From assembly GCA_016630955.3 (NCBI GenBank), contig CM049994.1, positions 558,001-622,000 of the forward strand: a stretch of 64,000 bases of DNA, given 5' to 3'. The stretch is from Didymella arachidicola (Eukaryota; Ascomycota; Dothideomycetes; Pleosporales; Didymellaceae). Both the position numbers and the translations under genes were made by a program. The notes beneath the pieces are model-generated. The model was not told the DNA's origin. It was given only the letters and a program-made list of their open reading frames with translations, and ran no database searches. Shown here piece by piece: positions 1-11,328 of this stretch (within the stretch, counting starts at the first letter, position 1; every line of letters starts with the position of its first letter).

Positions 1-1
1 A

Positions 2-1711
2 GAAGATCTTCCTGTACTACTTGTAGGAGGCGGAGCAGTCGTAGCACCGGACACACTCAAAGGCGCCAGCGAGGTTATCAAGCCGAAATGGGCAGGTGTT
101 GCAAATGCAATTGGCGCTGCCATGGCGCGTGTCAGTGCTGTTGTAGACACCGTTAAATCGACCGAGAAGCAGACTGAGAAGGAGCTGCTGACCGAAATTT
201 CCGAGGAGGCCAAGAAACGCACTGTTGATGCAGGAGCTTTGGCTGATTCGGTAGAAATTGTTGAAGTTGAAACACTACCCTTGCAATACGTCGCGAATAA
301 AACGCGTTTCATTGTCCGCGCGGCGGGCGACTTCGATTTTTCCCGCTCGCAGGATTATGTCGATCTTGAGGTCGCGAAGCCTGGAGAAAGTGCATCAACG
401 GAGCTGGAGAACGCGGCGAACGGACTAACGCCAGCGTCTATCGAGGATACTGCTGCAGAGGATGATGCAGCTCCTGAAACTGACATTGCAGGCTACACGC
501 CAAAGGTCATCAATCGAGAGTGGTGGATCTCGGAGACAGACCTAGACTGGATTACGATCGGCTGTTACATCTTAGGTACTGGAGGTGGTGGCTCACCTTA
601 TTCCACGATGCTGAGAGTGCGTGGAATCCTGCAGGGAGGTGGAACCGTGCGGGTTGTCAGTCCAGACGACCTCAAAGATGAAGACCTTATCGGCAGCGGC
701 GGAGCTGCAGGCAGCCCGACCGTGGGCATCGAGAAGTTGTCCGCCGATGAAATGATGGACGCTCAGAACAGTCTTTACGAGCTCTTCAAGGGTAGTCGCG
801 CGACGCACATCATCCCTCTAGAGATTGGAGGCTCCAATGGTCTACAAGGTCTTGTTCTAGGCGCTTCTACTAACATGAACGTGCCGTGTGTGGACGGCGA
901 CTGGATGGGTCGTGCTTACCCAACAAAATGGCAAACGACACCTGTTGTTTTCGGAGAGCGCGATATCGTGTTTGCGCCAATAGCTGTTGCTGACGGCAAC
1001 GGCAATACTCTGTACATGCCTACGGCAGCAAGTGACCTCAAAGTAGAACAAGTCATCAGGTCAGCCCTCAGTCAGATGGGAAGCGCCGTCGGCACAGCCG
1101 ATGCTCCGGTGACGGGCGAGGAGACCAGGCGTTGGGCAGTCGAACATACCATCTCTCTGTCATGGCGAATTGGTCGCGAAGTTGCACGAGCGAGGAAGGA
1201 GAATAGAATCGACAACGTCGCCGAGTCCATAATCGATGCCGTTGGAGGGCCCGAGACGGGACGTGTCCTCTTCAAAGGCAAAATTGTTGGCGTTGAACGG
1301 AAACTCTGGAACGGCCATGTGTACGGCGAAGTCATCATCGAGGGCACGGATGCGCAATTCTCTGGGAAGGTCAAGGTACCGTTTAAGAACGAGAACATCG
1401 CAGCCATCCGCCTGCGTAATGGAGAGGAAAGCAAGACCGGAGAGGAACGCAACGAAGATGTTCTTGCTATCGTGCCTGATCTGATTGCTGTCATCGACGC
1501 ACAGAATGGCGAGGCTATCGGCACGCCTGAATACAGATATGGCTTGCTCGTGCTAGTAATTGGCATAAATGCTAGTGAGCGCTGGACCAGTCCGAAGGGT
1601 ATCGAAATCGGCGGCCCCAATGCTTTCGGTCTGAATCACCTCGAGTACAAACCTTTGGGCAAGTTTGTAAAGCCGGTCAGCGTGATCGATGAGTACGATG
1701 GCAAAGCATAG
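2..1711 (+). CDS. Hydantoinase/oxoprolinase-DUF917 protein, 3' part (5' end outside window)
   Basis: The frame is open from base 2 to the TAG at 1709-1711, giving 569 visible residues; the real start lies upstream of the window. The first ~30 residues (GGGAVVAPDTLKGASEV) look like the end of a hydantoinase A / 5-oxoprolinase domain. A Glu/Ala-rich linker follows, and from about residue 165 a DUF917 domain begins with WISETDLDWITIGCYILGTG and a GGGGSP loop, running to the C-terminus. Fungal proteins of this family join hydantoinase N-terminal, hydantoinase A and DUF917 modules in one chain and are thought to act on cyclic amides such as hydantoins or oxoproline; the substrate here is unknown. 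The internal ATG at 122 is not the start, because homologous sequence continues upstream without a stop. It is followed tail-to-tail by the citrate carrier. Family call is secure; reaction is inferred. Confidence 0.88.
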   Translation, partial: EDLPVLLVGGGAVVAPDTLKGASEVIKPKWAGVANAIGAAMARVSAVVDTVKSTEKQTEKELLTEISEEAKKRTVDAGALADSVEIVEVETLPLQYVANKTRFIVRAAGDFDFSRSQDYVDLEVAKPGESASTELENAANGLTPASIEDTAAEDDAAPETDIAGYTPKVINREWWISETDLDWITIGCYILGTGGGGSPYSTMLRVRGILQGGGTVRVVSPDDLKDEDLIGSGGAAGSPTVGIEKLSADEMMDAQNSLYELFKGSRATHIIPLEIGGSNGLQGLVLGASTNMNVPCVDGDWMGRAYPTKWQTTPVVFGERDIVFAPIAVADGNGNTLYMPTAASDLKVEQVIRSALSQMGSAVGTADAPVTGEETRRWAVEHTISLSWRIGREVARARKENRIDNVAESIIDAVGGPETGRVLFKGKIVGVERKLWNGHVYGEVIIEGTDAQFSGKVKVPFKNENIAAIRLRNGEESKTGEERNEDVLAIVPDLIAVIDAQNGEAIGTPEYRYGLLVLVIGINASERWTSPKGIEIGGPNAFGLNHLEYKPLGKFVKPVSVIDEYDGKA

Positions 1712-1786
1712 ATGACAAATTGGGCTGTAGATGGTCACAGCAGTCGCCGGGGCATAGATCGCTAGGAGATAGATGATGGATTTAGA

Positions 1787-2787
1787 TCATGCCGTTACGG
1801 TGTCCTTGGCATGCGTGACACTCGTGTATAGTGGATGGACGACCTTGACCGCAGCCTCATAGCTTGTGAACAGGATACCGCCGCTGAAGACTGTTCGACC
1901 TAATCGCATAGTCGTACCCTTCCAGAATCCTCGGACTCCATAGTCCAGAAGGACACTTTTGACGGCTTCAAGAGTACTTGCCCCCTTGGCACTTTGGGAC
2001 CTGGTCTTAATCACATCGAACGGCTGAGTTGCGAGCGTTGTGACAGTACCAGCAACAGATCCATTCGCAAAGTTGATGAAAGTGTTCTGTGGGATGTCTC
2101 GTTTCTTCTCGTAGTCCTTCAAAATGTTGTAGGTACCAAGACGGAACGCCGTAGCGGATGCCTGCTTGAGAGTTGTGCCCGCAAAACCACGATATATACC
2201 AAGGATCCCATGCTCTTTCCAGATGACACGGGTGGCATGAAAGCCTGACCGAAATCTCTTCTGGTTACGTGCATCATCAATTAGAGCAGTCTTGATGCGC
2301 TCAGTTGGTGTGACAGCGGTGATCGATGCAACAACACCTGCTGCCATTCCCGCCAGCAGATTGCGCCCAGGTGTCAAGGTGCCAGTTTCAGGGTCTGCAA
2401 ACGCCTCTTTGATCTGGTCGAAGAAAACGAATCGCACAGCATCTTTTCCAACAGAGCCAAACACAAGAGCTCCACAACCCTTGTATAGTGCTCTCAGGCC
2501 TTCGTTCCTATAGATCTGCGTTATGACCAGGAATGGGTTGCGCGGTGTCGGTTGTCCGTTCTCAACTCTCAACTGGACTCTTGTTTTTGCAAATTCTGCA
2601 GGGTACTAAGAAAGAGGTCAAGATACATTCACTTGGTGACATTGCTTGTCGTACTGTCATGAAACCCTCCACACCACCTGCAATACCGCCCGAGATTAAC
2701 GATACTACAGCAGGCGTGTTCTTGTCCTGTAAAATGTCAGCACGACTCAGCATCACTGGAATGGGTACTCACCCCCCCTGCGACCAT
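1787..2787 (-). CDS. Mitochondrial tricarboxylate (citrate) carrier, Ctp1-like
   Basis: Exons (minus strand) 2773-2787, 2655-2726 and 1787-2605 encode 301 residues, the usual length for this family. Exon 1 encodes only MVAGG; introns are 46 and 49 nt with GTGAGT and GTACGA donors. Three mitochondrial-carrier repeats are visible, each with its PX[DE]XX[KR] signature: YPAEFAKTR at the exon 2/3 junction, TPTERIKT in the middle and QPFDVIKTR in the last repeat. SGGIAGGVEGFMT at the start of repeat 1 and KGCGALVFGSVGKDAVRF fit the citrate/malate exchanger (yeast Ctp1, mammalian SLC25A1). It exchanges citrate across the inner mitochondrial membrane and feeds cytosolic acetyl-CoA for lipid synthesis. 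The second splice acceptor (TTCTTAG) was chosen because it restores the YPAEF motif in frame. Confidence 0.93.
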
Positions 2788-3636
2788 TGTGACTCCAAAA
2801 GTTATATGTTGGGTTCGATGATGTCTGGATGAGACTGGGTTGAAAAGATGCAGGTACATAGCCGAGGCCTTTCCGTTCCGTCGGGTATGCTATCCGCCCT
2901 GGCGGCACCAGTGGTGGCCACCATCATTCTCAGGGCTCGGTCTGCTGGCGCCCTTACGCGATGTTGCAAAAACAAAATAGTCATCTATTGACGATGGAGA
3001 GGCACAACAAAGGTGGCGCCAGATCCTTCTGGAGACAGCCTGGAAGGCACACCAGCTCTTCCCTTCGAGCAATAACAGCGGGCGAAATCCGGACGTGTCT
3101 GAAATGAACAGGCTGCGGTGGCCAAGCCATGTATTGCGCAAAATTGCAATCGCAGTTTTCAGTCCCGCACTTTTCTGGCGTTAAGCCCTGCAGCCCTGCA
3201 GCCTTGCAGTTTAATGCCGTTAACGCCTCAGGCTCCGTCCTTCGGTGCGCGCGGGCGGTGACGTTATCTCCTAGGATGTAATCACGCTAACCCTTTACTG
3301 CAGCTGAGATCTCCGTGGCCGGACGTTGCGTCAACGCACCCAGAAGTCCATACGAAACTGGGTTAGGCTCTGGCGCCACGTGCAGCATGGTTGCCCCGGG
3401 GCCCGACTGGACCTTTCTCGGAATGTCCAACGATGAAGCAACATGCGCAGAAAGAGATAACGCAGAAAGAGATAAAGAAGGCCGTTCATCTTCGCTGTAC
3501 AATTCAGTTCAATTCAGTCAACATTCATCAAACGGGAAAGAACAAATTCAGAGCGACTTCCCGTGACCTGACGACTTAGCTCGATATACCTGTACTTGGA
3601 AAAAAACCTCAAGCAGCAACACATCATCACCGCACT
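2788..3636. other. Intergenic, divergent promoter region of citrate carrier and SDR
   Basis: No gene is supported in these 849 bases. They separate two genes transcribed away from each other, so both promoters should lie here. A short imperfect direct repeat of CCCTGCAG/CCTTGCAG units lies at about 3186-3208. CA/AC-rich sequence directly precedes the SDR start codon. Confidence 0.6.
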
Positions 3637-4608
3637 ATGGACTTCCTCTATACTCAGCTCTTCGTGTCCCTCCCATCGCCCAAATATGACTACAAGGGCA
3701 AGACTGTCATCGTCACTGGCTCCAATGTCGGCCTAGGCAAAGAGGCAGCACGTCATTTCACTCGCCTTGGAGCCTCCACAGTCGTTCTCGCAGTGCGCTC
3801 GATTGAGAAGGGCGAAGCAGCAAAGCGTGACATTGAGTCCAGCACGAAGACACAAGGTGTTATCAAAGTATGGAGGCTCGACATGTCCTCGTACCAGAGC
3901 GTACTTGACTTCTCAGCCAAGGCTTCAAAAGAGCTGGACAGAATCGACGTAGCCCTTCTCAACGCCGGCGTAGCGCGCGGAGAGTGGGAGCTAGCGGAAG
4001 GTGAAGAATCAACTATCACTGTGAACGTGACAGCCACCTTCTTGCTCGCTCTGTCGCTGCTGCCCAAACTCAAAGAGACTGTATCGAAATTCAACGTCCG
4101 CCCTAATCTCACCATCACGACCTCGGAGGTCCATGCCTGGGCCGCTTTCGAAGAGCGCAAAGCCCCTGATGGCAAGATCTTCGAGACCCTAAGCACAAAG
4201 CCCAAGAACGTGCGTGCCGCGATGGAGGAGCGCTACCGAGTCTCTAAACTGCTGGAAGTTCTCGCTATTCGCGCCATGGCGGAAAGGAAGAGTGCGACGC
4301 AGATCCCAGTTACTATCAACTGTGTGAACCCTGGTCTATGCCACAGTGAGCTTTCGCGTGAGTCGGGCTGGGCACTTACTATCCTCAAGTTCTTCGTTGC
4401 CCGCAGCACTGAGGCTGGAAGCCGCAATTTGGTGCACGCAGCGTCCCTGGGACCGGAGAGCCATGGCCAGTACGTGAGCGACTGCGTAGTTGGACAACCA
4501 TCCGAGTATGTGCGTAGTGCGGAGGGTTGGAAACATCAGCAAAGGGTATGGGATGAGTTGGTTGCAAAATTGGAGGGTATCCAGAAGGGCGTGACGAGTA
4601 ACTTGTAG
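3637..4608 (+). CDS. Short-chain dehydrogenase/reductase
   Basis: Single exon, 323 residues. The Rossmann nucleotide-binding motif TGSNVGLG lies at residues 27-34 and the structural NAG motif at 109-111. The catalytic Ser is probably S163 (in TTSEVHAW) and the catalytic pair YRVSK is at 200-204. The architecture (hydrophobic N-terminus, YKGKTVIVTG lead-in, VNPGLCHSEL after the active site) matches the retinol dehydrogenase/WWOX-like group of classical SDRs, which oxidise or reduce alcohols and ketones with NAD(P). R54 in VRS right after the second beta strand suggests NADP(H) preference, which is inference. No neighbours point to a pathway. The substrate is unknown. Confidence 0.9.
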   Translation: MDFLYTQLFVSLPSPKYDYKGKTVIVTGSNVGLGKEAARHFTRLGASTVVLAVRSIEKGEAAKRDIESSTKTQGVIKVWRLDMSSYQSVLDFSAKASKELDRIDVALLNAGVARGEWELAEGEESTITVNVTATFLLALSLLPKLKETVSKFNVRPNLTITTSEVHAWAAFEERKAPDGKIFETLSTKPKNVRAAMEERYRVSKLLEVLAIRAMAERKSATQIPVTINCVNPGLCHSELSRESGWALTILKFFVARSTEAGSRNLVHAASLGPESHGQYVSDCVVGQPSEYVRSAEGWKHQQRVWDELVAKLEGIQKGVTSNL

Positions 4609-4816
4609 ATTGACTGGTTTCTCGTAAAGATCATATAGGAGGAAATTTCTTTGGTACTGTAATAATGCAAAATTTGCCTTACCTCACCTATGAATCTCTG
4701 GGTCTTTGGAAAAAAAGAATAGTACGAAGCGACCAATCGTATTCCAGATGGCCAGGATGAATTTCCCTGTCACGATGTACCCCGCTGACCGAGGCTTACT
4801 GTGTAATAAAACGAAA

Positions 4817-6254
4817 CTAGATCTTTCCAATGCCAGCGCTGTTTGCGATACTCGAGCTTGCTGTAGAAGCACTCGCAATGGACTTGCCATTGAAGTTGCT
4901 AAAGAAGCTTGTGTCCGTACCCCCAAGTGTACCAGAGCTGCCAAAAGTATTGAGCTGACAGTTGTGTCCGAGGAAACTCGCACAAGCTGTATTCGTACTT
5001 GTCGAAGGAGCTCCAAAGAACCTCCCGGAGTTGGCCAGAAGAGGGCTAGCAACCTAAATCAGTCGTGGTCTCAAGAGAATGTGTGGATGACTCACGTTAC
5101 AACGTTCTGGAAGACGTTGCCTTCGGCGACAACCTGGCCACCAGCTCCGTTATCGAAGGCATGGCCAGAGTTGGCATACCAGTAGTTGTTGACAGCATGG
5201 AGGAGGGTGTTGCCACCGACCTTAGGACTACGGCCAGAGGTATGGTGGATGTAGTTACCCTTCATCGTGATCAGATCGCTAGATCCCGTAAGGTATATGC
5301 CCCAGTAGTGATGGCCATCGCAGCTCGCGGACCAGCTAGTCGAGCCATCAAACTCGTTGTTTGAGAGTGTCACTCGATTTGATGCCCCATTGCCGGCGAC
5401 GAACATCTGTCGGCCAATGAGGGAGACTTTAACGTGATCTGCCAGCAAATTAGATATACCGAACGAGATCCCTCTAGGGAGGAGTTTTCTCATATACTAA
5501 CCGATCCATACCAAATCAGATCCATCAAGGGTGAGCGCATCTCCACCCCAAATGTATTGAGGGTTGAGCTAAACTAATTAGCGGGAATGATTAACTGGAC
5601 AGAAGTACCAACCTCGGTGACATGAATGTTTTGGATGATGACTGTTCAGAAAGGTTAGTAAGGCAGCGGATATTATGTTTTGGACTTCTCTCTTACCATT
5701 CTTCGCACCATTTGCTATGCGAAGGCCTTTTCCACGAATGACACCCTTGGAGCCAACGCCAATGATGCTCTTATTTGAGCCAACATTGATCCCAGAAACA
5801 CCAGCAGTGTCGTAGGTCACGCTGATGGATGTGGCTCCAGCACCTGCATTTCCATTGGTGCACCAAGAGGCGTGATTGATAGCATCCTGGCCGCCGTTGC
5901 CCGGGCACTTGTTGGACGCTGGTCGACACCCCGTCTCAGTTGTAGTACCTTCGGTGCCTTTGAAGTTATATCTAGAAGTTGTCAGTCTACAGATCCTTGG
6001 TGGCTCTTGGAGGCTTACTCTTTGTCGAGTACAATGCAACGCGCAGTGCTGTCTGTAAGCCACGTCTTTAGCTGTGCAACACTGGATGGAATTGCGCAGG
6101 CAGCACTCCCACCCCCAGTAGTTCCGGATGCAAACCCCTCTGGCTTCCCAATAACGGCATACGTAGCGCGCTCGTCGAATTGAGATCGATCGCCTAGAGC
6201 AGCAGCGTTTGCTGCTGCAATAGCGCTTCCCATAGCAAGAGCTGAGAACTTCAT
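4817..6254 (-). CDS. Secreted pectin lyase, polysaccharide lyase family 1
   Basis: Six exons (minus strand): 6019-6254, 5697-5971, 5613-5641, 5502-5568, 5096-5438 and 4817-5045, giving 392 residues. All five introns (44-63 nt) join in phase; exon 3 is only 29 nt. A signal peptide begins MKFSALAMGSAIAAANAAA. The parallel beta-helix core carries VWIDHVKVSLIGRQ, CDGHHYWGIYLTG and HTSGRSPKV, which match fungal pectin lyases rather than pectate lyases (the Arg of SGRSPK is the catalytic position in the family). The enzyme cleaves methyl-esterified pectin by beta-elimination outside the cell (EC 4.2.2.10). For intron 5, the GTGAGT donor with the later GCTAG acceptor was preferred because it gives NVVTPLLANSG, which fits the family; an alternative acceptor 8 nt earlier breaks the frame. 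A saprotrophic or plant-associated lifestyle is consistent but not proven. Confidence 0.92.
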
Positions 6255-6302
6255 GTTTGCGAATGATCGTAAATACCCTCATACTGGAGCAGCAGCACCA
6301 CA

Positions 6303-6308
6303 TATATA
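6303..6308 (-). promoter_or_regulatory. Putative TATA box of the pectin lyase gene
   Basis: TATATA about 50 bases upstream of the pectin lyase ATG, in the only AT-rich stretch near the start. The spacing to the ATG is short for a fungal TATA element, so this is tentative. Confidence 0.35.
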
Positions 6309-9300
6309 CATAACCAAGCAGTGTGCTTCCATGAATAGGGGAGACGGAGAAAATAGAGACAAGGAATAAATAATACCGGTACTTCTCTTGGCACGCGATG
6401 CGTTCTCTGCTGTTCGCTGCCATGGCTGACGATTTTCTACCTGAATTGATGCTATGCTGAAGCACATAACTCGAAATAGCTAGCCCTAGGGCTATTGCCT
6501 GCCGAGTGACCGCGTGCTTCGAAGCCGGACATGAGTGCCCAAATTGCTTATGCGGAGACTACCGCGTGTGTCTGCCCTATCAGATTGTCCAGCTTCATAC
6601 ATGGGTATAGAGCCTCGGCTGCTGGTACGTGGAAGCACTCATCCCCGCGTTGCGCAAGATATACGAAGCATATCTAGGGTCGGCATATAGGCCTATGATT
6701 GAAACAATGCCCTGCACAAGGTTCGTGTTGCCAGGGCCGAGTAAGGTCCTGTTCCTGTCTTGGCTCGGCCATCCTAAAATAAGGGATATGCGCTCCATTC
6801 CCCAACACCACGAAAGACCGCAGATTCTTTGGGTAGAAGTACTCTGCAACATCGTGGCCATGGTCATGGGTGTGGAAGATGACGTGTCGTTTCTGAGATT
6901 CTATCTGGAGACAGGAAGCTCTGTTGTCTTTCGCTGTACGCTTTTGCACGTAGATAAGCCCACACGCTTCCCTCATGAGAAGGGGCCTTATTAAGATCCA
7001 AGTTTTCTCCCTGGTTCTGAGCACCATCTTTTTTGTCGAGCCTAGAGGAAACTTTTCCGGAGCGACAACTGAAAACCTGGATCCTAGGGTTTAAGTGACT
7101 ATACACTACTCAGCTAACCAACTTGAAATAGGAGACGTTGGCTCATCTTATCTAAAGTTCCCGTTCATAGCTCTAGCACGTCTGTCAAGACGGCAGTTGG
7201 TGGATATGTTATGTGCGTGGAAATTGCGTGAGAAGCGTGAGAAGCCCTACAACTGATTTTGTAGAGCGCTGTGATAGGAAAGGTTGCCTTGGCAACACAA
7301 CGTTGTCGCAACTGAACACAAGTGCCTCGATTCTGTCCTCGTTGGAAGCAAATCTTACTTATTGGGGATAGGAATTCCTCTTGTAACCGTTGACGTCACC
7401 GTTTCCGAGGACTGTGGCATGTCAAGGAGGCCAATGCATATCACTGAATTCTCGAGATTCCCTTTCCAGTTGAGTCCCGGCAGGAGCAGAGATAAGAACC
7501 CGTTGTGCGAGTGGTATGGTGTCTCAAGTCAGGGCGTGGATGATAGCGAGCCGCACCGTCGTGCTACGTTGATAAGAAACGTTCTGCATTCCTGGATCTT
7601 GAGGACGAGTGTGACAGTCTACCAACCTGTTGGGTGACGAGTATCGACCTTTGAAGCCGTGAATCGACGTCGTTCTGAACATATCATGAGCGCTGATGGT
7701 GACTTCGCACGTACGCAAGGTGCGCAGTTGTGTTCGAGCATTCCGGGGGGCGATATGCAACCTCGAGTTTTGTAGGCCTGTAAACTCTGAGCGTGGACAT
7801 GAGGGAGGGTGGAGTGGTCGACATTGTTCAGGAGCCGCGGTGTCGCCTCATTGTGCCGTGATCTGTGCACATCCAGCGCATGATCTGCTGCGAATCTGCC
7901 TAGGATCAGCCTCTTGAGCTGCCACGTAGACCTGTCAGGGTGGTTAGCTTACGAATCTCACGATGCTTGGGATTTGGGGCGAAAAGAAGAAGGTCACGAT
8001 GTCTTCAGTAGTGTCGCGGCGTCTAGCGCCAAAGAGATGTGTCATACGGCCAGCCTTGTGACCCCGGATTCACACTGGAAACAATAGGGGCCGTAGCATC
8101 CGCGGATGAGCAGGCGACCCCCGAAGACCTGTCCCTGATCGTTTTGGCAAGTGCGTGCGATAGGTCCGGGGTGACCTTACGCTTTGCAGGAGGCAAAAGT
8201 CAACCGTGTCAGGGGTCAAAGATCTTTTTGCGGGGTAGCGTGGTCCACAGGGCTCGTAGATCTTAGAATAACTCAGCTGCGGCTCCCTCCATTCTGACTT
8301 TGTTCACAAGATATGCAGCGCCCAGAGCCATGCAATGTGAGATCCTCAGAGATCAGCGTGCAGCAACAGCTTGCCCTGCCTACCTCTTTGACCAGCCACA
8401 GCAGCAGCCTCGCGTCTAGACCGTAGCTAGATCTTTGCGTTGTGCTCGGTTGATATTTCGAGCTAAAGTAGCTCCCGGACCGTCAACGATGCATGTGGAG
8501 ACAGGAGGGCCGCATGGCGGGGAAGGTTCGAAAACGTAACAGATTACGAAAGAAGATGTTTCGAAAACGAAGTCGCTGCAACTAGACTTGTCTCTATGCA
8601 GACGCTGGAGACGCGTGCTTGCATGTGGAACGTTTGGCCTCTAGAAAATTTGCGTCGGTCCACCTCGAGGAAATGAATGATGAGAGGCAAGGTCCATCAC
8701 CGGTACTGTCCCAAGATCACAAATCCTTGGGATGGAAAGTCGCCATGTCGGGCGTCATGTTAATTGGCTTATGGCCGTATATTCAGCAGCTGGCAGTCGT
8801 CAATTGCTCCCAACTCCGGAACGCTTATGACCGGGAGTACCTTGAGAGCCTCGCGGTAATACGTCAAGACGTAGAGACGGCTGCAATTCGTGAGACACTA
8901 TGGCGACAATTGACGAAATCGAAGGTGTGAGATTGAATACCGATGGCGACACAGGCAGTTGCAGCCGCCAGGAGTTGCGGAAATATGCATTTGTCTAGGA
9001 TCGCGCAACCAGGTAGGTGCAGGAAGGATCGAGCAAGCCACCTTCTCCGCACATTCCTTTCCAAGCATCGTGATGTGAGATGCGAGCCTTCGACAACACA
9101 CCGAAGCGGCAGGCGGCATGCGTCGGCAGCACCAACGTCGTGCTTTGCAAAGACTGACGCGAGATGGCGCCCAGCTGCAAAGCGCTGCACAGACACGAGG
9201 GTGGTGAACGGTGGTCGGAGGGTCCTGCCAGAGGATTTTGATGTGTCAGAAACACCATTCTGTTACCCCCTCGAAATTGCGAGATGGCCTTGTGACCAGC

Positions 9301-9832
9301 CGCACGTGACGGCTGAGTCGCTGATTCTGCTCCGCCCAGCCCGGGGACAGCACCGCTTGGCAAACTCTTACATCACAAAAATCCATTCATGGCAGAGGCA
9401 ACCAAGCTCTTCAACGCCTCCCCGACGCGGAAGCAGGCGCATGCTACCGTACGGGCCCCGGTTCATTGGTCAATCTGTGTCATTCATTCCCTGTGCCAGA
9501 ATGATCCTTTTAGCTTTGCTCCACCGCTGTACCCGGCGTCCGAGCAGTTGGCGTTGCTGCATGGAGCTGGGGAACTCTTGACTCTTGACTAACGACGTAC
9601 CACGCAGCGCTTTGTCTAATAAATTTCTGCACCCTGATGGGTGAAGGCTGATTCCACTATAAGAGACAACTTCCCGCTTCACTTTGGATCCAGACCACCT
9701 GACCTGGATCACACTAACTTGCCTCACCTACGACTCATCACCACGTTGCCACGGACAAAGAAGTAGCCTTCGACCAGAATCTACATCGTATTACATCTTA
9801 GAGTCACCCACCTACCTGTTGTCAATAATTCA
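6309..9832. other. Gene-poor interval, about 3.5 kb
   Basis: No recognisable gene on either strand. The longest frames are a 212-codon plus-strand frame at 8943-9581 and a 122-codon minus-strand frame at 8995-9363. They overlap each other, have no family resemblance, and their composition (Arg, Ser, Cys-rich) is typical of non-coding frames in moderately GC-rich DNA. No long repeat, terminal inverted repeat or transposase remnant was seen. The end nearest 9833 must hold the promoter of the F-box gene. Confidence 0.5.
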
Positions 9833-11328
9833 ATGCAAATCAAGCACCTACCGTACGAAATCCTTTCCAAGATCCTCGAAGAGGTTGCCGAAGCGAATAT
9901 CCGAGATGGCCCGTCATACACGTTCGGACTGTCCCAGGCACCTCTGCCACTCCAGAAGTCAACTCTCCAACGCTATGTGAGAGGTCCTGTTCCGCCTGAG
10001 ATGCTCAAATGGGATGCCATCTGTGCCATTCGGACCGTCTGCTGGCAATGGCACGAGTGGGCCCTGGAGTACGCCCTCAAGAATGTTTACATTCGCCGCT
10101 GGAAGGGAGGCGAGGTAAGCATGACGCACGTATGATAAGAATCATACATTCTGACAAGCTCCAGCGATGGGCAGAGCTGTCCAACCGACGATCGAGCTAC
10201 CCCTTGTATGAGCTCATTGATCGTCCCACTGGCACGGCGGTGTACCGCGATCCCTTTGCTTCCCTCAAGCAGACAGTAAGGAACTTCAATGACTTCCCCG
10301 AGCTGGCCTCTAAGATCAGGCGCATGTGGTTCCATGGGTTTTACACTGCTGAGACGAACCGCATGATCTTCGAGTCGCTCAAGAACTGCACCAACCTCAC
10401 ATCCCTCTCTGTTCCGTGGACCACTATCAGGCATCTCGATGCGGCATCGTGGCGGACTATCTTGACTGCTAACGGCAAGCCTCTTGAGTCTTTGGAGCTT
10501 CAGTGCATCGATCCCACCTCACAGCAGGCTGCAGAGAAGGATAACCAAGTCGACTTTTATGCTCTGCAATCAGTCAACTTTGGTCAGCTGAGGCGGCTGA
10601 AAATCTTCGGTGACACTACCTTCATGCCAATCACTGATGAGGACCTCTTTGCCGTTGCTCGTACTGCTACCCAGCTCGAGGAGTTCCACATGACCTGCAT
10701 TTCCACAATCACCATCGACGGTGTGATGGCTGTGGTCAAGGCATCGCGCAACACGCTCCGGGTACTTGAGCACAGCCCGCGGTCACAGGACGGCTTCTGG
10801 CATCCTCACCCTGGATCTCCTAGCGACAGTGAGCACCTGTGTGAGACTTTCCGAAGCTGCCCTAAGCTTGAGACTTTGTCGATCTCGCTTCCTTCTGTAT
10901 GCGCGGACCTGTTCTCTCACGAGGACGCCAAGTTCCGGGGCGACATGCAGGTGCGCGCGCTGCATCTGTGCGGCCACGAGCACGGGCGCTCCACTCAAGA
11001 AGCCACCGACGCTTTGCAGACACTGCTGCAGCAGGCTCGTGCCTTGGTGCAACGACGTGCTAAGAGCACCATCCCTCAGGAGCTCTATGTGGAGCTTTTC
11101 TTCGCAGACTGCATCTTCGAGCCGGGCTCTGGCTCCGTCCACGGCGACTTCGCTCTGGCGCAGGCCATCACCGATGGCCACTGGCCCGCGAACGTCGAGT
11201 TCAGCGGAAAGGGCCCATATGGCAGCACCGGCCTCTACGAGAAAGAAGAAGAAGGCCCATTCCAGCGCATAGACGAAGCTGACTTCCTGGCCGGCGTTCG
11301 CAGGAGATTCCACTCCATTTCGACTTGA
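9833..11328 (+). CDS. F-box/LRR-like protein
   Basis: Exons 9833-10114 and 10165-11328 encode 481 residues. The 50-nt intron has a GTAAGC donor and CTCCAG acceptor, and the join reads GGE-RWAEL. The N-terminus MQIKHLPYEILSKILEEVAE is an F-box-like start, and the middle contains leucine-rich segments (SLSVPW, LESLELQCI, LRRLKIFGD, LETLSISLP) spaced like degenerate LRRs. Proteins of this shape are usually substrate adaptors of SCF ubiquitin ligases; fungi have large, fast-diverging families of them, so no specific target can be proposed. The C-terminus is charged and has no known motif. The architecture supports the class; function beyond that is unknown. Confidence 0.78.

Noticed and set aside
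5046..5095. Alternative last intron of pectin lyase (GTAACG donor or earlier TTTAG acceptor)
   Set aside because: GTGAGT...GCTAG keeps the frame and gives the family-typical NV-x-TP sequence. The TTTAG acceptor with GTGAGT breaks the frame; GTAACG...TTTAG is in frame but uses a poorer donor.
8943..9581. 212-codon plus-strand frame in the gene-poor interval
   Set aside because: Overlaps a minus-strand frame of 122 codons, lacks splice-extended partners, and has Arg/Ser/Cys-rich non-coding-like composition.
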